A stretch of DNA of 34,415 nt from Verrucomicrobiota bacterium (GTDB lineage: Bacteria; Verrucomicrobiota; Verrucomicrobiia; Limisphaerales; JADLHS01), in NCBI GenBank assembly GCA_025350905.1, contig JANXWY010000447.1, positions 1 to 34,415 on the forward strand, read 5' to 3'. This document shows positions 1 to 8,549 of the stretch, in pieces. The position numbers and the translations under genes are program-made. Positions within the stretch are counted from its first letter, which is position 1. Each line of letters begins with the position of its first letter. Below the pieces are notes generated by a model that worked only from the letters and a program-made list of their open reading frames with translations, was not told where the DNA came from and did no database searches.

Positions 1-1763
1 GGCCACACCCCGAACTTCGCCGGCGTGTAAATCCGGCCACGCCACATGCTGTCGCCAAAGGCATTGAAGTACTCCGGATGTTTACGGAGCAACAGCGCCT
101 CCGCTTCGCCATAGCCCCGCTGCTGTTCCAGGTACGCACCCACGGTCGAACGCCGGTAATGCCAGACGAACGCCGCCGGGCTGAACCCAATTTTAAATCC
201 CGCCTGCTGCAGACGCCAGCAGACGTCCACATCGTCGCCGGCCTTGCGAAAGATCGGGTCGAAGTTGCCGATGGCCGTCAGCGCCGTCTTGAAGCAGGCC
301 AGGTTGCAACCGGGAATATGCTCGGCCTGCCGGTCATCCAACATGACATGCGCGGGGCCGCCGGGCGAAACCATCACCGCCGCCGCAATGGCGGCATCGT
401 CCGACGGCAACAAATTCGGCCCGCCCATCGCGCTGAATTCCCCGGTCAGCAAATCCGCCACGAGATAATAAAGCCAGTCAGCATCCACGCGGCAATCCGC
501 ATCCGTGAAGGCGACAATCTCCCCGGCCGCCGCAGCGATACCCGTGTTGCGGGCGACGGAGAGCCCAAGGTTGGTGGCATGGCGAAAGTAATGGAATTTT
601 CCACCGACGGCGCTGCTCACGAGCTGATGCGTGGCGCCGCCGGCCGCGGTTTCCGTCTTGGCAGCCGGCCCGGCCCCGGGCTCGGCAGGCGTTTGGCCGC
701 GCCGAAACTCCTCGGCCAGTTGCGGTGTCGTATCCGTCGAACCGTCATCCACGAGGATGATTTCAAAGTCCGGGTAAACAATTTGGCGCAGCGATTCAAG
801 ACACGCCTTGAGCGTGCGGTCACCATTATAACTGGCGACCACCACGGAGACTTTCGGGGTGCGCGGCAACGGAAAACGCGGCGCGGCGTGGAACAGCCTT
901 TGGACGGTGGCGAAGGAGGCCTTGCGTTCGCGGGCGGCGGTCGTGAGGCCCATCTGCCAGTCGGTGATTTGCTTACCACTATGATACCAATCGTCCGTGA
1001 AACTAAACACCACGGCGCCCGCCAGGCCGCCACGAAAGGCGAGTTCGATTTGCCAGGCGAGCGTGGCGCCCTTGACCGGCTCGCCTTCACGCAAGGAATC
1101 CATTCCGAATTCGCCCAAGACCAGCGGCCGGGCCTCCGCCATCATTTGCAGCCGGGCGAGATAGCTTTTGAACGGCTGCGGCTGATGCAGATAAAGGTTG
1201 AAGCAAAGAAAGTCGAGCACTTGCGGACGCACAAATTCCGTGGGCGGAAAATTGGTGAACGTGCAAAGGCAGTGCGGATCCAAGCGTTTGGCCTCGCCAA
1301 CCAGTTCATCGATGAAATCCGCCACCCGCGCCGCGCCGCTCCAGCGGACGATGTCCGCCGGGATTTCGTTGGCCACACTGTAGGCAAACACCGCCGGGTG
1401 ATGCAGGCAGGCCAGGACCGCGTGGCAGACGGCTTGGCGTGCGGCGGACCGGCGCGCGGCGTCGTCGAGGAAAACCAGATGCTTGTCCCACGGGATGTCA
1501 ATCAGCAGGAGCAAGTCGTGCTGGGCGGCGAGATCCAAAAACCAGCGCGGCGGGACGTGATAGACGCGCAGCACGTTGGCCCCGAGCTCGCGGGCGAGCA
1601 GGAAGTCGCGCCCGGTTTGCTCCAACGACGCAAATGGCTCCCCGGCCGCATTGGGTGCAAACGGCCCGTACGTGACGCCTTTAAGATAAAATTTCTCGGC
1701 GCCCCGACGAAAGAATTTTCCATCCACCCAAACCCGGGGACGGTTGGCAAACAAATCAGCCAT
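1..1763 (-). CDS. Glycosidase-like TIM-barrel / family 2 glycosyltransferase fusion (C-terminus cut by window edge)
   Basis: Reading from ATG at 1763 to the left edge gives 587 codons with no stop, so the C-terminus is missing. Residues about 10-295 resemble the catalytic barrel of GH2/GH5-type clan A glycosidases. They start with a 'FYLKGVTYGPF' strand, then SVANE (N132-E133, acid/base position) and VLGEFG (E218, nucleophile position). Residues about 303-587 are a GT2 (GT-A) domain: VSVVVASYNG, then LVDDGSTD at D339-D340, a TDAD metal motif at 421-423, and a GDDVDVCWRLQQAG acceptor motif. A Gly/Ala/Thr-rich insert of about 35 residues (353-388) interrupts the GT domain. There is no signal peptide or membrane segment in the visible part, so a cytosolic or membrane-associated role in building a polysaccharide is likely. 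The substrate is unknown. The gene is divergent from ilvN. No clear ribosome site precedes the ATG. Confidence 0.85.
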   Translation of the reverse strand, partial: MADLFANRPRVWVDGKFFRRGAEKFYLKGVTYGPFAPNAAGEPFASLEQTGRDFLLARELGANVLRVYHVPPRWFLDLAAQHDLLLLIDIPWDKHLVFLDDAARRSAARQAVCHAVLACLHHPAVFAYSVANEIPADIVRWSGAARVADFIDELVGEAKRLDPHCLCTFTNFPPTEFVRPQVLDFLCFNLYLHQPQPFKSYLARLQMMAEARPLVLGEFGMDSLREGEPVKGATLAWQIELAFRGGLAGAVVFSFTDDWYHSGKQITDWQMGLTTAARERKASFATVQRLFHAAPRFPLPRTPKVSVVVASYNGDRTLKACLESLRQIVYPDFEIILVDDGSTDTTPQLAEEFRRGQTPAEPGAGPAAKTETAAGGATHQLVSSAVGGKFHYFRHATNLGLSVARNTGIAAAAGEIVAFTDADCRVDADWLYYLVADLLTGEFSAMGGPNLLPSDDAAIAAAVMVSPGGPAHVMLDDRQAEHIPGCNLACFKTALTAIGNFDPIFRKAGDDVDVCWRLQQAGFKIGFSPAAFVWHYRRSTVGAYLEQQRGYGEAEALLLRKHPEYFNAFGDSMWRGRIYTPAKFGVW

Positions 1764-1922
1764 GTTGCTCAGACGCAAGTCGGTTCGAATTTAGTCACAC
1801 GAACTCCGATAACAAATGGCGCGCGTCGACGCAAGCGGCGCGATGAACAGTCGTAACCGCCGGAACGCGGCGTTCTGGAGACCGTGTGAGGCCGCGACCG
1901 GCGCGATTGTGTTTTTTGCGAG

Positions 1923-1950
1923 TTGACCGGCTTTTCGTGGTTGTTAAACT
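1923..1950 (+). promoter_or_regulatory. Candidate sigma-70 promoter for ilvN-ilvC
   Basis: TTGACC at 1923-1928 and TAAACT at 1945-1950 are separated by 16 bases. This predicts a transcript start near 1957 and a leader of only about 18 bases before the ilvN ATG. It lies in the 211-base divergent gap between the glycosidase/glycosyltransferase gene and ilvN. Called from hexamer similarity only. Confidence 0.4.
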
Positions 1951-1956
1951 CCGCGT

Positions 1957-1971
1957 CCCGGAAAACCGGGG
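1957..1971 (+). promoter_or_regulatory. Small hairpin in place of a ribosome site before ilvN
   Basis: CCCGG-AAAA-CCGGG forms a five-pair stem with an AAAA loop, ending four bases before the ilvN ATG. No separate Shine-Dalgarno sequence is present, so the hairpin occupies the initiation region. A translational effect is inference. Confidence 0.35.
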
Positions 1972-1974
1972 TTT

Positions 1975-2448
1975 ATGCGACACACCATCTCTGTTCTCGT
2001 GGAAAACAAATTCGGCGTGCTGACCCGCGTGGCGGGATTGTTTAGCGGCCGCGGCTATAATATTGACTCGCTCAACGTCGCGCCGACGCACGACAACACC
2101 GCGTCCCGCATGAGCATTGTCACGCATGGCGATGAAGCCACGGTCGAACAGATCATTAAACAGCTCAACAAGCTGCCCGATGTACTCAAGGTCCAGGATT
2201 TTCGCGAGGGCGAATACGTCGATCGCGAACTGGTGCTCGTCAAGGTGGCCGTGAACGCCAAGTCCCGCGCCGAGGTGATGCAGATCACCGACATCTTTCG
2301 CGCCAAGATCGTGGACGTTCAGCCCCAAAGCCTGACCATCGAAATCACCGGGAACGAAAGCAAAGTGGAAAAGTTCATCGACCTGATGAAACCGTTCGGC
2401 GTGGTGGATCTGACGCGCACCGGCAAGGCCGCGATGCCAAGAAAATAA
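1975..2448 (+). CDS. ilvN: Acetolactate synthase small (regulatory) subunit
   Basis: 157 residues, the usual length for the IlvN/IlvH regulatory subunit. This subunit activates the catalytic subunit of acetolactate synthase and confers valine feedback inhibition at the first common step of branched-chain amino acid synthesis. An N-terminal ACT domain opens with RHTISVLVENKFGVLTRVAG and continues GRGYNIDSLNVAPT (residues about 2-75). The second domain contains REGEYVDRELVLVKV and ends with FGVVDLTRTGKAAM. ilvC follows 91 bases downstream on the same strand, so the two are probably co-transcribed. The catalytic partner ilvB is not in this window and the gene immediately upstream is divergent, so ilvB must lie elsewhere. 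The protein is cytosolic. The product assignment is secure; the ilvN/ilvH name is a convention. Confidence 0.97.
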   Translation: MRHTISVLVENKFGVLTRVAGLFSGRGYNIDSLNVAPTHDNTASRMSIVTHGDEATVEQIIKQLNKLPDVLKVQDFREGEYVDRELVLVKVAVNAKSRAEVMQITDIFRAKIVDVQPQSLTIEITGNESKVEKFIDLMKPFGVVDLTRTGKAAMPRK

Positions 2449-2534
2449 GTCTAAAGGCTGAAGTCTAAAGGCTAAAGTCGCCTCCGCATTCCAATCCCAG
2501 CCATCATTCAACTTTCAACCCTCAACCCTCAACT
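2447..2534 (+). repeat. Short direct repeats in the ilvN-ilvC gap
   Basis: AAGTCTAAAGGCT occurs at 2447-2459 and 2461-2473, followed by a partial third copy. A pyrimidine-rich stretch with tandem TCAACCC units follows at about 2512-2532. The ilvC start at 2540 has no evident Shine-Dalgarno sequence. The function of the repeats is unknown. Confidence 0.6.
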
Positions 2535-2539
2535 AACCA

Positions 2540-3565
2540 ATGCCCGCAAAAGTTTACACCGATAAGGACGCCGATCTCGGCGTGCTCAAGAACAAAACCC
2601 TCGCCGTGCTCGGCTTCGGCTCGCAAGGCCACGCTCACGCCCTCAACCTTAAGGAGAGCGGCTGCAACGTCATCATCGGCCTTTACGAAGGTAGCAAATC
2701 CATCCCCGTGGCCGAGGAAAAGGGATTCAAAGTTTATCCCACCGCCGAAGCGGTGCGGCTCGCCGACGTCATCTTTGTTGCGATTCCCGACACCAAGCAA
2801 CCATCCGCCTACGAGCGCGACATCCAACCAAACCTTACTCCGGGCAAGACGCTGCTATTCTCGCACGGGTTCGCCATCCATTTCAAAACGGTGGTCCCGC
2901 CGAAAAATGTGGACGTGATCCTCGTCGCGCCGAAGGGCCCTGGCCACATCGTGCGCCGCCAATTCACGGAAGGCAAAGGCGTGCCGGCCTTGATCGCGGT
3001 TTACCAGAACCCCAGCAAGCAGGCGAAAAAAGTCGCCCTTGCCTGGGCCAAGGGCGTGGGCGGCACCCGGGCCGGCGTGATTGAAACCACCTTCAAGGAA
3101 GAGACCGAAACTGATTTGTTCGGCGAACAGACCGTGCTCTGCGGCGGCGCGAGCGCGTTGGTGCAGGCGGGCTTCGAAACGTTGGTGGAGGCCGGCTATC
3201 AACCGGAGATGGCGTACTTCGAATGCTTGCACGAACTGAAACTGATCGTTGACCTCATGAATGAGGCGGGCATCAGCGGCATGCGCTTCTCGATTTCCGA
3301 GACGGCCAAATGGGGCGACGTGAGTGTCGGCCCGAAGATCATTGACGCCAGCGTGAAGAAGCGCATGAAGACCGCGCTCCAGGACATTCAATCCGGAAAA
3401 TTCGCCAAGGGCTGGGTCAATGAATACAAAGGTGGCTACAAGAAATACAATGCGCTGCTGAAAAAGGGCACGCAGCACCCCATCGAGAAAACCGGCGAAC
3501 GCCTGCGTGGGCTGATGCCGTGGATGAAGAAGCGCTCGATCAAGGGTACGCAGGCCGCCTACTGA
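2540..3565 (+). CDS. ilvC: Ketol-acid reductoisomerase (class I)
   Basis: 341 residues, the class I length. The enzyme isomerises and reduces 2-acetolactate or 2-aceto-2-hydroxybutyrate with NAD(P)H and Mg2+, the second common step of valine, leucine and isoleucine synthesis. The Rossmann motif [16 protein letters not shown] is at residues 22-37. Class I metal-site sequences are present: [14 protein letters not shown] and, later, [18 protein letters not shown] followed by [10 protein letters not shown]. The cofactor loop after the second strand reads GLYEGSKS (residues 47-54), with an acidic E50 and no arginine, unlike the Arg-containing loop common in NADPH enzymes. It follows ilvN and is ended by a strong terminator. 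The protein is cytosolic. Confidence 0.98.
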   Translation: MPAKVYTDKDADLGVLKNKTLAVLGFGSQGHAHALNLKESGCNVIIGLYEGSKSIPVAEEKGFKVYPTAEAVRLADVIFVAIPDTKQPSAYERDIQPNLTPGKTLLFSHGFAIHFKTVVPPKNVDVILVAPKGPGHIVRRQFTEGKGVPALIAVYQNPSKQAKKVALAWAKGVGGTRAGVIETTFKEETETDLFGEQTVLCGGASALVQAGFETLVEAGYQPEMAYFECLHELKLIVDLMNEAGISGMRFSISETAKWGDVSVGPKIIDASVKKRMKTALQDIQSGKFAKGWVNEYKGGYKKYNALLKKGTQHPIEKTGERLRGLMPWMKKRSIKGTQAAY

Positions 3566-3601
3566 AATACAGACGCCGGAAATTGGAGCTCGGAGTTTAA
3601 C

Positions 3602-3640
3602 TGCCGCCAGAGCGAAAGCTTCGGCGGCACTTTTATTTTT
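3602..3640 (+). terminator. Rho-independent terminator after ilvC
   Basis: TGCCGCC (3602-3608) pairs with GGCGGCA (3623-3629). The stem continues inward to AGC-GAAA-GCT, a GNRA-type tetraloop. The T-rich tract at 3631-3640 follows directly. It lies 36 bases past the ilvC stop. Confidence 0.9.
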
Positions 3641-3834
3641 GCCCGGAACAACCAATAGCAGCGCGCGGCGTTCGTCCAAATTTCATGAAAACGGCCGGAC
3701 GCCGACGTTTAAATTCCCCGTCTCAACTTTGCGGCTTTGCACCTTTACGAGTAGGCGTTGAATTCCGACAAAATCATTACGGCTCAGCCCGCCGACCCGG
3801 CAACATTCGTCGCCCCGCGCAATAGTTCACCGGC

Positions 3835-5217
3835 TTACAACTCCCAGCCCGGGCGGTATTGATAGTGCAGCAAGCGATTCGCCTCCGCGTCATTGGTTAT
3901 CTTGAGGTTCGTACTGTCCCATTGCAAAGTGTCGCCGCCGTTGCGCACGCAGACCATCCCGAGCAAAACCGCTTCGGTCAACGGCCCGGCAAAACCGAAA
4001 TTCGATCGCGTCGGCGATCCGGTGCGGCAAGCCAGCAACCACTCTTTATGATGGCCGACGGAGCGGGGTAAAGTTTTTGGTGGGCGCTGATATTCCTTGT
4101 TGCGCGTTTCCGGAATCAGGCGCGGGGTCTCGCCGCCCCAACCTTCGACGAGCATTTTGCCGCGCTCGCCCACGAAGATGATTCCGTCTTCGCGGTTCAA
4201 CTCGCGATCGGGCTCCAATTCCGCGGGGCGCGGCGGCATGATGCCCCCATCGTACCAATGCAAGGTCACCGGTGGCAGTTCACCGCGCGCCGGAAACTCA
4301 TAATGGACGACATTGGCGACTGGTACGGTCTCCGGAAACACGGGGGTCGAGCTGGCCTGCACACTCGTCGGCGCGCCCAGATTCAAAGCCGAAAACACGG
4401 GTGCCAGGTTGTGAATGCCCATGTCCCCGAGGCCGCCGGAACCGAAATCCCACCACCCACGCCATTTGAAGGGAGCATAGGCGGGATGATAAGGCCGCAG
4501 CGGTGCTGGCCCCAGCCATAAATCCCAGTCGAGCGTGGCTGGGACGGGCGGCGTGTCGCTCGGTCGCTCGATGCCTTGCGGCCACCAAAATGGTAGTTTG
4601 CCACGATGAGTCGGACGGTCGGACCACACATGCACTTCGCGCACGGGGCCGATGGCGCCGTCGGCCAGCCACTCGTTGATGAAGCGGTTCCCTTCGAAGG
4701 CCATGCCCTGGTTGCCCATCTGTGTGGCCACCTTGGCCTCCCGCGCCGCCAGAGTCACAAGCCGCGCCTCTTTCACGGTACGGGTCAGCGGCTTTTCACA
4801 ATACACGCTGCGACCGAACTTGAGCGCCATCATGGTTACCGGGGCATGATTGTGATCCGGCGTGGCCACCACCACCGCGTCCAGGGTTTTCTCGGTCTCG
4901 AACATTTTCCGATAATCCCGGTAATGCTTCGCCGCGGGGAATCTCGTGCCGAGCCGGGTGATCCGGGTTTCATCCACGTCACAAAGCGCAAACACGTTCA
5001 CGTCTTCAGCGGCCACGATTTGATCGAGGTCGGCATTCCCCTGCCCGCCCAGGCCAACGAAAGCGATGTTCAGTTTTTCATTGGGCGAAAGCGGACGAGT
5101 CGCACCGGACGTCCGGCGGGGATGGAGCAAAAGATTTCCCACCGCGAGGGCGGAGGCAGCCTTGGTTGAGTCCGCCAGGAAACGGCGACGCGTGACGGGT
5201 GAGGGGTTGGTTGACAT
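3835..5217 (-). CDS. Tat-exported Gfo/Idh/MocA family oxidoreductase
   Basis: 460 residues from ATG 5217. The N-terminus has a twin-arginine signal (TRRRFLADS, residues 9-17, then ASALAVGNLLL), so export of the folded protein with its dinucleotide is expected. The Rossmann fold opens with NIAFVGLGGQGNADL (G55-G60). VVATPDHNHAP and YCEKPLTRTV follow, with the family's catalytic-type lysine at K142. The substrate-binding half contains GSGGLGDMGIHNLAP with the usual conserved His. Such Tat-exported members are abundant in Verrucomicrobiota and Planctomycetota and act on sugars or sugar acids; the substrate here cannot be read. A longer frame continues 91 codons upstream but lacks coding character, and the Tat signal fixes this start. 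The downstream minus-strand neighbours are prepilin-like genes with no clear link. Confidence 0.93.
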   Translation of the reverse strand: MSTNPSPVTRRRFLADSTKAASALAVGNLLLHPRRTSGATRPLSPNEKLNIAFVGLGGQGNADLDQIVAAEDVNVFALCDVDETRITRLGTRFPAAKHYRDYRKMFETEKTLDAVVVATPDHNHAPVTMMALKFGRSVYCEKPLTRTVKEARLVTLAAREAKVATQMGNQGMAFEGNRFINEWLADGAIGPVREVHVWSDRPTHRGKLPFWWPQGIERPSDTPPVPATLDWDLWLGPAPLRPYHPAYAPFKWRGWWDFGSGGLGDMGIHNLAPVFSALNLGAPTSVQASSTPVFPETVPVANVVHYEFPARGELPPVTLHWYDGGIMPPRPAELEPDRELNREDGIIFVGERGKMLVEGWGGETPRLIPETRNKEYQRPPKTLPRSVGHHKEWLLACRTGSPTRSNFGFAGPLTEAVLLGMVCVRNGGDTLQWDSTNLKITNDAEANRLLHYQYRPGWEL

Positions 5218-5360
5218 GGGCCAAGGATTCCAAAAAAAATGCCCGGTGGCAAGTCGTTGAGATTCCCTCCTCATCCCCGGAGGGACGGCGCAATTCGAGG
5301 ACGAGCACGAGTCCGACGACGAGGAGGAATGAATCCTATCAGTTTCCAGCAGGACGCCAT

Positions 5361-6194
5361 TCAATAATAATATCGAGTGTCCGGGCTGGGACCACCGATG
5401 GCGCGCACCCGGATCTGAGCTTTCGGGCGGACGACCACACTGCCATCGGCCTGGCCCACGAGTTGATCCGCCGTGACGGCCCAACTCCAAAGGGGTTTGG
5501 TTTGCGAGCCGCCATCAAATTTACCGAGATGGCCGAGATCCCAAAGCTTCGTGCCAGGGCTATCGCTGACGCGATGAGTGATGAACGCCCGGCGGCTGTC
5601 CAACTCCGCGCTCTTCATTGGCCAGGCCGGTTCATTCTCCGCTTCGTTCGCGCTGACGATCCCCTGGCTATTGACAAATTTCATGGATGGCGAGGCGGTA
5701 AAATTTGCCAGCCACATGTAGGGCGTAAAGACCATGGAAGCCGTGGTATCCCAGCCACCGTAGTCCTTGGTGGTGCTGTCGACAAAATTTGCCATATCCA
5801 CATAGTTCAACCAGGTCCTTCCGACACCGATCGCGGTAATGGGGCAGATGAGGATTTTGGTGTTCCTGACATAACTGCCGCGCATCGCATTCACGATGCT
5901 CTGCGCGCCGGTGGCCGTGCTGCGGTGATAGTCCGGGCTGCTATCGTCATGTTTTGGAAACTTTCCGATGAAATCATCCGCATACATGATCTGACTCAGG
6001 TATTGCTGTTTGATGTTGTTGAAGCAAACGGCGCGCTGGCCGCTGTACTTGGCTTTGCCCAAAGCCGGCAACAGCATCGCCGCCAGAATGGCAATGATAG
6101 CGATCACCACTAATAACTCGATCAGGGTGAAGCCACCGCCACAATGACGGTGAGGCCAGCGCGAACGGCAATTCGTTGGTTGGTTTGGTTTCAT
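5361..6194 (-). CDS. Prepilin-like secreted protein (type II secretion/pseudopilin N-terminus)
   Basis: 277 residues from ATG 6194. A short basic leader ([20 protein letters not shown]) is followed by [19 protein letters not shown], the prepilin peptidase cleavage and methylation motif with the +5 Glu and a hydrophobic helix. The remainder resembles the abundant pseudopilin-like family of Verrucomicrobiota and Planctomycetota, with a C-terminal ADGS element ([10 protein letters not shown]) and a TRYYY end. These proteins are thought to reach the envelope through type II secretion or pilus machinery; the individual role is unknown. The gene to its right (6353-7201) is a tandem paralogue that also starts MKPNQPT. 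No Shine-Dalgarno is seen. An upstream in-frame start at 6311 is less likely because it would put 39 residues before the leader. Confidence 0.85.
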   Translation of the reverse strand: MKPNQPTNCRSRWPHRHCGGGFTLIELLVVIAIIAILAAMLLPALGKAKYSGQRAVCFNNIKQQYLSQIMYADDFIGKFPKHDDSSPDYHRSTATGAQSIVNAMRGSYVRNTKILICPITAIGVGRTWLNYVDMANFVDSTTKDYGGWDTTASMVFTPYMWLANFTASPSMKFVNSQGIVSANEAENEPAWPMKSAELDSRRAFITHRVSDSPGTKLWDLGHLGKFDGGSQTKPLWSWAVTADQLVGQADGSVVVRPKAQIRVRAIGGPSPDTRYYY

Positions 6195-6352
6195 ATTACT
6201 ATTTGGCCGCGAGCCCAGAACCGGCACTCGCTTTTCCCGATGCAAAATCGCGTCCCGTTGACAATCATGCCCAAGCCACAAGCAAGACCAGCCCGTTCGC
6301 CCCTGCGGCACGCGACCGGAATAACGCTTGGTCGAGCCACTTAAGCCGACGC

Positions 6353-7201
6353 TTACTTTTTCGCAGTCGTATGGTTGGCGATCCAGGCGAAATCCTTGTT
6401 GCCGGCCACGGCATCATCGTGATGGATATAATTGCCACCCGAAACGGTCTTCCGGGTTCTGGCATCCAACCATTTGTGCGACTCGATATGACTATCGGCA
6501 AAGGCCAGAACACCCATTCCCCGGTGCAGGAACGAAGGATAATGAATAATGGATTGCAGGTTCATGTCCACGCCAAAGCCTGGAGTGCAAATGTTGGCCG
6601 GATTGACATCCATAAATACGAATCGCTCGGCCGGTTTATCGGCCGCCACGCTGGAGGTTCTCAGGTGGACCTGGTAGGCCGGATTTAGGCTGATCGGGCG
6701 CAGGGCGTTAACGGTCCGCGTCCCCAAGTAGGAATTCAAAGAGTAACTGCGCAGTTCCGGGGCGATTTTCCCATTCCCAATCGGCCATTTGGATCGGTCG
6801 GCCGGACATTTATATTGATTCACCGTTTTCAGATACGGGGCAAAAAGGGCGTACTGGCTGCCCACGAGGTACTGAGAATTCGTCAGCGTCTGGTCGTCAC
6901 CGTGGTTGCCACCGTGAACCCACATATCCGGCAGCGCGGTCAGACCTTCGCCGCCATTCGGAACCAAGGCTTCACGATTGTCCCCCGAATAAATCGCCCA
7001 GATCAGAACCAACTGTTTTTGATTGTTAACACACTGCATCCGTACCGCGGCGGCCTTGGCTCTGGACAACGCTGGCAACAAGAGGGCCGCCAGGATGGCA
7101 ATGATGGCGATCACCACTAATAACTCGATCAACGTGAAGCCGGTGGCGGCAGGTCTTCGTGGCCCGCAGGAACGAAAAGCCGTTGGTTGGTTTGGCTTCA
7201 T
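6353..7201 (-). CDS. Prepilin-like secreted protein, tandem paralogue
   Basis: 282 residues from ATG 7201. The leader [20 protein letters not shown] precedes [19 protein letters not shown], then [21 protein letters not shown]. Internal features typical of the family are [11 protein letters not shown], the [10 protein letters not shown] segment and a C-terminal H-X-D element ([21 protein letters not shown] region). It lies 158 bases upstream of its paralogue at 5361-6194, with the same first seven residues, so a local duplication is likely. In layout it is closer to the third copy at 33428-34213 (CP-DRS, RSYS-NS, FADxHIExH). No ribosome site is visible. The frame stays open to 7585 but that part is not coding-like. 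Confidence 0.87.
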   Translation of the reverse strand: MKPNQPTAFRSCGPRRPAATGFTLIELLVVIAIIAILAALLLPALSRAKAAAVRMQCVNNQKQLVLIWAIYSGDNREALVPNGGEGLTALPDMWVHGGNHGDDQTLTNSQYLVGSQYALFAPYLKTVNQYKCPADRSKWPIGNGKIAPELRSYSLNSYLGTRTVNALRPISLNPAYQVHLRTSSVAADKPAERFVFMDVNPANICTPGFGVDMNLQSIIHYPSFLHRGMGVLAFADSHIESHKWLDARTRKTVSGGNYIHHDDAVAGNKDFAWIANHTTAKK

Positions 7202-7626
7202 AAAATTTGTGTCGCCCCAAGCCCGCGAACCCGTTGGTTGAACTGAGTCCCCGTCGGCCAACTTTACCGGTTGCACCAGATTCCTAAACCCGGACCGGCA
7301 GTTTCGGTTTTGAGGTGGCGTTGGCCATCTTGATACGCCTCCCCGAAGGCAATGTCCACAAGCATTCCAGTACGGAGCGCGACCGGAAGTGGCGGTCAAC
7401 CAAGGTAGCGACCAGTCACCCCAGCCTGCCCTAAAGCCGTGGCTTACAGCCTGCGGCAATGCCCGCATTGTCGGTCGCGGTGGGGCTATCGGAAATCGAC
7501 CAGACTTCGCACCGTTACTTCCGGGCGGCAAGGATGCACGCCCTTTACGGCAGGCCGGGAGGCCTGACGCTACGTTGATCGCCACTTTCGGCCGCGCCCG
7601 ATCAGGCTAACCGCGATTGTTTTTTC

Positions 7627-7723
7627 CGTGTCGTTCGTGTATTTCGTGGTTGAAAAGACTCGTCCCGTTTGGGACTTGGACACGAAGCTGGATTAACCAC
7701 GAAACACACTAAACACACGAAAG
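7627..7723. repeat. AACCACGAAA palindromic element, copy 1
   Basis: The left arm ending TTCGTGTATTTCGTGGTT (to 7651) is inverted relative to AACCACGAAACACAC at 7695 onward. Between them is a conserved core with TCCCGTTTGGGACTTG and ACACGAAG. Related copies lie at 7883-7981, 28849-28950 and 29355-29457, with half copies elsewhere. The core of copies 1 and 2 is the reverse complement of that in the 28-29 kb copies. Confidence 0.8.
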
Positions 7724-7882
7724 CGTGGAAGTATTGAATTCAGGCGGACGCAGCGTAATTTATTCCCCTGACTTTCATTCCCCTGACCAAGTGGGCTGGA
7801 AATCAACTTCGGCAGAAGAATGGACGGCAGAGGCATATTGGCGAGTGTGAGTGCGCGGACCAGGCTGACGGTCGCATTGTTT

Positions 7883-7981
7883 GTTTCGTGTGGTTCGTGC
7901 ATTTCGTGGTTGAGAAGAATTTTCCCGCTTGGGACTTGCACACGAAGTTGGATTAACCACGAAATACACCAAACACACGAA
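7883..7981. repeat. AACCACGAAA palindromic element, copy 2
   Basis: Same structure and orientation as the copy at 7627-7723, about 256 bases away: outer arms TTCGTGCATTTCGTGGTT and AACCACGAAATACACC, core CCCGCTTGGGACTTGCACACG. Confidence 0.8.
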
Positions 7982-8190
7982 TGCGTGGAAGGAGTGAGTT
8001 TCCCGCATTACAATTTCAAGCTCGCGCGGCCGAGAGCAGTTTACAGTTTCCGGATCAGGCTAACTTCCAATTCCCTTGCCCAACATTCCCCTGCCGATTG
8101 TTTCTTGGGTCGAATGCAGGCCGAGAATGGCTCTGCTTTTTTGGGTTCTCTGTGATCTTTTGCGGCTGGCCTGAACATTTCACCAACTGC

Positions 8191-8260
8191 GTAGCCGCCG
8201 ACGTAAGGAGGCGGACCGGTGCGCGTTGCAAGTGAGTCCGCCTCCTCACGTCGGCGGCTA
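8191..8260. repeat. Long hairpin repeat of the GTAGCAGCCGACGTAAGGAGG family
   Basis: The arm at 8191-8215 (GTAGCCGCCGACGTAAGGAG and on) is the near-perfect reverse complement of 8236-8260, with a loop of about 20 bases. Single arms of the same family lie at 11721-11746, 12009-12034 and 32484-32510. The plus-strand arm contains TAAGGAGG, a full match to the anti-Shine-Dalgarno sequence. Confidence 0.8.
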
Positions 8261-8549
8261 TACTCCGTTGGCGTTTCGTGCATGGCATGAAATTCCCGGG
8301 CAACAAGGTCACGCGGGCGCGTGCCGTGAAGTTGATTCCGGTGCGCCAGCAGTCCGTCGCCCCCTGCCCAGCGGCACCGGAAACCAACCAGATAGTCTTA
8401 CGACTCCTCAGCCGCTGACCCGCAACATGGGGGTGCCGTTGGCACTTCACCGGAGGTGGCTCCTCCAATTCGCACCGGCGCGCCGGACAATTTCGAGGCC
8501 GCTGCAACTGCCGGACGATGAAAGTTGAATTGAGAAACCGAAACCCCGG

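Larger units (their letters stand above)
7202..8549. other. Long intergenic region made largely of repeats
   Basis: No credible gene in 1.35 kb. It holds two copies of a palindromic AACCACGAAA element (7627-7723, 7883-7981), a segment related to the array at 28.5-29.6 kb in the opposite orientation (about 8040-8175, ending GATCTTTTGCGGC), and a long hairpin repeat (8191-8260). Nothing was recognised in 7202-7600 or 8261-8549. The gap separates the two minus-strand gene groups. Confidence 0.7.

Noticed and set aside
78-1856. Plus-strand open frame of 592 codons
   Set aside because: It lies antisense to the glycosidase/glycosyltransferase fusion, has Arg/Gly/His-rich composition and no recognisable motif. 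The minus strand shows clear catalytic motifs.
1795-2511. Minus-strand frame of 238 codons across ilvN
   Set aside because: Antisense shadow of ilvN, without family features.
2855-3679. Minus-strand frame of 274 codons across ilvC
   Set aside because: Antisense shadow of ilvC; it even runs through the terminator.
5218-5490. N-terminal extension of the Tat oxidoreductase
   Set aside because: The frame is open but lacks coding character; the twin-arginine signal must be near the N-terminus, placing the start at 5217.
5199-6113. Plus-strand frame of 304 codons
   Set aside because: Antisense to the first prepilin-like gene, with no motif of its own.
8191-8260. Rho-independent terminator for the two-propeller gene
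   Set aside because: A strong hairpin, but about 290 bases past the stop, with no T-tract, and belonging to a dispersed repeat family.
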